Position numbers and translations under genes: made by a program. Positions 62,003-64,000 of a DNA stretch of 64,000 nt are shown here, in pieces (the stretch's first letter is position 1; each line of letters starts with the position of its first letter). The notes under the pieces are model-generated. The model saw only the letters and a list, made by a program, of their open reading frames with translations, was not told the origin of the DNA and did not search any database. The stretch spans positions 53,559 through 117,558 of the forward strand of contig NZ_JAMLIE010000007.1 of NCBI RefSeq assembly GCF_023954335.1, written 5' to 3'. Source of the stretch: Aquamicrobium sp. GTDB taxonomy: Bacteria; Pseudomonadota; Alphaproteobacteria; Rhizobiales; Rhizobiaceae.

Positions 62003-63001
62003 GTGCTTCTGCGCAAGCTGGCCGCAGGCCTGGTCTTCCTCGGCGGCGTGGCGGTGGTGGCGGCTGCGGATCTGCCGGTCGTGCGCTTTGCCAGCGTCGG
62101 CAATTCCCATGTCTGCCTTGCGCGGCAAATGCTCGATCTTCCATCGAAGATCGATGTGGTTTTCCTGGGCAGTTCTCGTATCCGCCGCGGCTTGAAGCCC
62201 GAGACCTTCGTCGAGGCGACCGGTGGAGAGTACGAGACGGTCTATAATCTGGGTCGCCCGAGCCGGCTGATACTGTGCAGCGAGTCGATAATTACGCATC
62301 TGGTCGAGACCGGACGAGCGCCGAAAGTCGTTGTGCTCGAGATCGATCTCGACGAGATAAGATTTGGATCGCCCGGGCCGCGGCAATGGAACCGCACGGA
62401 GCCCGGCCATCTCACTTACGCCGAACTGCTTGCCGCCTTGCCTGCCGATACTGAATCGCGGTGGCATCTGATCGTCGACGGCATCAGGCACAAGCTGGCC
62501 ATATCCGTCGCACGCCATTTCTCCGGGATTACGACCAGGGTCCTCCTTTCCGCATCCGACGAACCGGCACCGCACGTGTGCTGGCGGAACAGCTTCGACA
62601 AGGATGACGACCGAAGGAGAAGGCATCGCGCCCAGGCCGAGGATGCCAGTCGGCAGATGTTCGGCGACGGGCCCGATGCGACAGACGGACGATTCGCCGA
62701 CGAACGTACTCCGAAGGCCGAGGTGGAGCTTGCCGTGCTCGACCGGATCCGACAGCGGCTCGACGCGACCGGAACCAGGCTCGTCGTGATACGCCCCATG
62801 GGATATGCCGACCCGCCGCTCGCACCGGAGGTGATGGACAAGGTCACGGCGCTGATACCGGAGTTCCGTGCGCCGCCCGATGGGCTCGCCCGCCAGCTTT
62901 CACGTCTGGTTATCGACAAAAATCACTTCGGACCCGAAGGACGCGAGCTTTACACGCGCTGGCTGGCCGGGGTCGTGCTCGCCGAGATGGAAACGCCATG
63001 A
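62003..63001 (+). CDS. Membrane-anchored SGNH-like protein (DltD/AlgJ-type)
   Basis: This 332-residue protein has an N-terminal hydrophobic anchor or signal (LAAGLVFLGGVAVVAAADLP, about 6-25) and then an SGNH-like domain. Block I is IDVVFLGSSRIRRGLKPE (Ser57/Ser58). The Asp-x-x-His block is D305-KN-H308 in IDKNHFGPEGRELYTRW. The domain therefore faces the periplasm. DltD and AlgJ/AlgX have this organisation and hand acyl groups to glycans. GTG 62003 starts one base after the ACP stop; an earlier ATG at 61964 would overlap the ACP gene and spoil the signal. It overlaps the MBOAT gene by four bases. Confidence 0.8.
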   Translation: MLLRKLAAGLVFLGGVAVVAAADLPVVRFASVGNSHVCLARQMLDLPSKIDVVFLGSSRIRRGLKPETFVEATGGEYETVYNLGRPSRLILCSESIITHLVETGRAPKVVVLEIDLDEIRFGSPGPRQWNRTEPGHLTYAELLAALPADTESRWHLIVDGIRHKLAISVARHFSGITTRVLLSASDEPAPHVCWRNSFDKDDDRRRRHRAQAEDASRQMFGDGPDATDGRFADERTPKAEVELAVLDRIRQRLDATGTRLVVIRPMGYADPPLAPEVMDKVTALIPEFRAPPDGLARQLSRLVIDKNHFGPEGRELYTRWLAGVVLAEMETP

Positions 63002-63999
63002 TCCTCGGCTTTGAGCTCACGCTGCTGATTTACGCCAGCCTTGCCGGCCTGTTCCGGCTCTTGTGGGGCGTGTCGCCGCGCGCCGCGCTGTCTATGCTTT
63101 GCGTTGCGGGCGCAGGCCTGATTGCCGTCGCCAACCCGCTGCTTGCGCTCTATCTCGCTGCCCAGGTCTTGTGGGTGCTGTGTCTTTATGCGCTGTGCCG
63201 GCTTTTCCCGGGTCATGCCACGTGGCTGTCCTGGCTGTCCTTTCTCGGCCTCATTCCCTACAACATGGCCATATGGATCGACGGAATGCCGGTCCTGCCC
63301 GGTCTGCGCGACACGCTTCAGGGCGGCTCCTTGCCACTGGTCGGCTGGACGGTGGGCGCGACCTTCTTCGTGGTCAAGTCGTTCGTCGGGTTGAGGGAGG
63401 CGCTGCGCGAGGGACAATTGAGGCCTTTGCCGCTTCTTGCCGGCCTGACCTTCCTGCCCGCCTTTCCAGCCGGTCCCATCTTCGGCAACCAGCCTTTCCG
63501 CCCCGAGCGGATCGCCGATCTCCTGCCGCTTCGGTCGCTCGGCATTGCAGCGATGAAGCTGGGCTGGGGTACGGCCGCCCTCTACGTTATTGCGCCGGCG
63601 CTGCGTGCCGAGGCGGCCGGCAACGGCACAGGCATCCTCCCCACGGTGGCGGACGTCTATCTTCTCTTCGCGGCGCTTTTCTTCGACTTCTCCGGCTACT
63701 CGCTCATAGCCATCGCGCTGGCCGCCTTCTTCGGCGTCACCTTGCCCGAAAATTTCAACCGCCCCTATCTGGCGACGTCCATCCGCGAGTTCTGGCAGCG
63801 CTGGCACATGTCGCTCAGCGCCTTCATCGCTACCTACCTGTTCAAGCCCTACGTGCGTCACACGGGCGCGCCCCGACAGGGTATTTTCCTTGCTTTCATA
63901 GCCGTTGGCCTCTGGCACGAAATGACTCTGAAATATCTGTTTTGGGGGATCGGCCACGGTGCCGCCCTGAGCCTCGCAATGAAGCCGCCACGGCTCTAG
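62998..63999 (+). CDS. MBOAT-family O-acyltransferase, short C-terminus
   Basis: This 333-residue polytopic protein has about nine hydrophobic segments. The MBOAT core is clear: FLPAFPAGPIFGN (154-164), FFDFSGYSLIAIALA (228-242), LPENFNRPYLATSIREFWQR (249-268, followed by WH at 269-270) and the catalytic H307 in VGLWHEMTLKYLFWGIGHG. Family members such as AlgI or DltB continue for roughly 80-200 residues after this His. Here the protein ends with TAG at 63997, 26 residues later. It may be a natural short form, or be truncated by a nonsense mutation or frameshift. ATG 62998 overlaps the SGNH stop (ATGA). The window ends one base after the stop. Confidence 0.85.
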   Translation: MILGFELTLLIYASLAGLFRLLWGVSPRAALSMLCVAGAGLIAVANPLLALYLAAQVLWVLCLYALCRLFPGHATWLSWLSFLGLIPYNMAIWIDGMPVLPGLRDTLQGGSLPLVGWTVGATFFVVKSFVGLREALREGQLRPLPLLAGLTFLPAFPAGPIFGNQPFRPERIADLLPLRSLGIAAMKLGWGTAALYVIAPALRAEAAGNGTGILPTVADVYLLFAALFFDFSGYSLIAIALAAFFGVTLPENFNRPYLATSIREFWQRWHMSLSAFIATYLFKPYVRHTGAPRQGIFLAFIAVGLWHEMTLKYLFWGIGHGAALSLAMKPPRL

Positions 64000-64000
64000 A

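Overview
The window looks like chromosome from a GC-rich alphaproteobacterium of the order Hyphomicrobiales (Rhizobiales), probably near Phyllobacteriaceae/Mesorhizobium. The pointers are the nuoA-N operon with a rhizobial-type NuoE extension, the order dusB-ntrB-ntrC-ntrY-ntrX-trkA-dat-hfq-hflX, a pyruvate dehydrogenase E1-beta that carries its own lipoyl domain, a fused ispDF gene, and typical rhizobial palindromic intergenic repeats. Genus assignment is inference. All functions are read from motifs and gene order; no database search was run.

1-14.4 kb (minus strand) is the NADH:quinone oxidoreductase (complex I) operon, nuoA to the first 35 codons of nuoN, with one extra gene between nuoF and nuoG. 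That extra protein shares a C-terminal helix-hairpin-helix-like domain with the NuoE tail. 14.5-29.7 kb is a mixed housekeeping stretch: a CX5R phosphatase, a YbaY+META envelope protein, pncB, a YARHG protein, a gamma-carbonic anhydrase, mgtE, a MerR regulator with its operator, an ICMT-like methyltransferase next to a DUF1624 membrane protein, cysE, a crotonase-like protein, a YcaQ-type DNA glycosylase, a LysR regulator divergent from glutaryl-CoA dehydrogenase, and mazG.

29.8-41.2 kb (minus) is the nitrogen-regulation and RNA-metabolism block: dusB-ntrBC, ntrYX, trkA, dat, hfq, hflX. 41.3-43 kb holds ispDF and cinA. 43-52.2 kb (minus) is the 2-oxoacid dehydrogenase block: ftsB, pdhA, pdhB, aceF, HdeD-like and SGNH genes, lpdA, lipA, a P-loop kinase and a COQ10-like START protein. 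lipA makes the lipoyl cofactor that AceF and PdhB carry and LpdA reoxidises, so synthesis and use of the cofactor are encoded together. 52.2-53.3 kb is an AT-richer islet with an unknown lipoprotein next to tRNA-Val(CAC). 53.4-59.8 kb holds gph, rpiA, a DUF2059 protein, gor, icd, a PRC-barrel protein and ccdA.

The part most likely to be new is 60.1-64.0 kb (plus strand). It is a tight five-gene operon: an unknown protein with a possible internal duplication, a KAS III-like synthase with an intact Cys-His-Asn triad, a stand-alone acyl carrier protein, a membrane-anchored SGNH protein, and an MBOAT acyltransferase that stops unusually soon after its catalytic His. The carrier + SGNH + MBOAT set resembles the DltC/DltD/DltB relay, with a ketoacyl synthase in place of the adenylating enzyme DltA. 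I read it as a candidate ACP-dependent O-acylation system for an extracytoplasmic glycan. That reading is inference.
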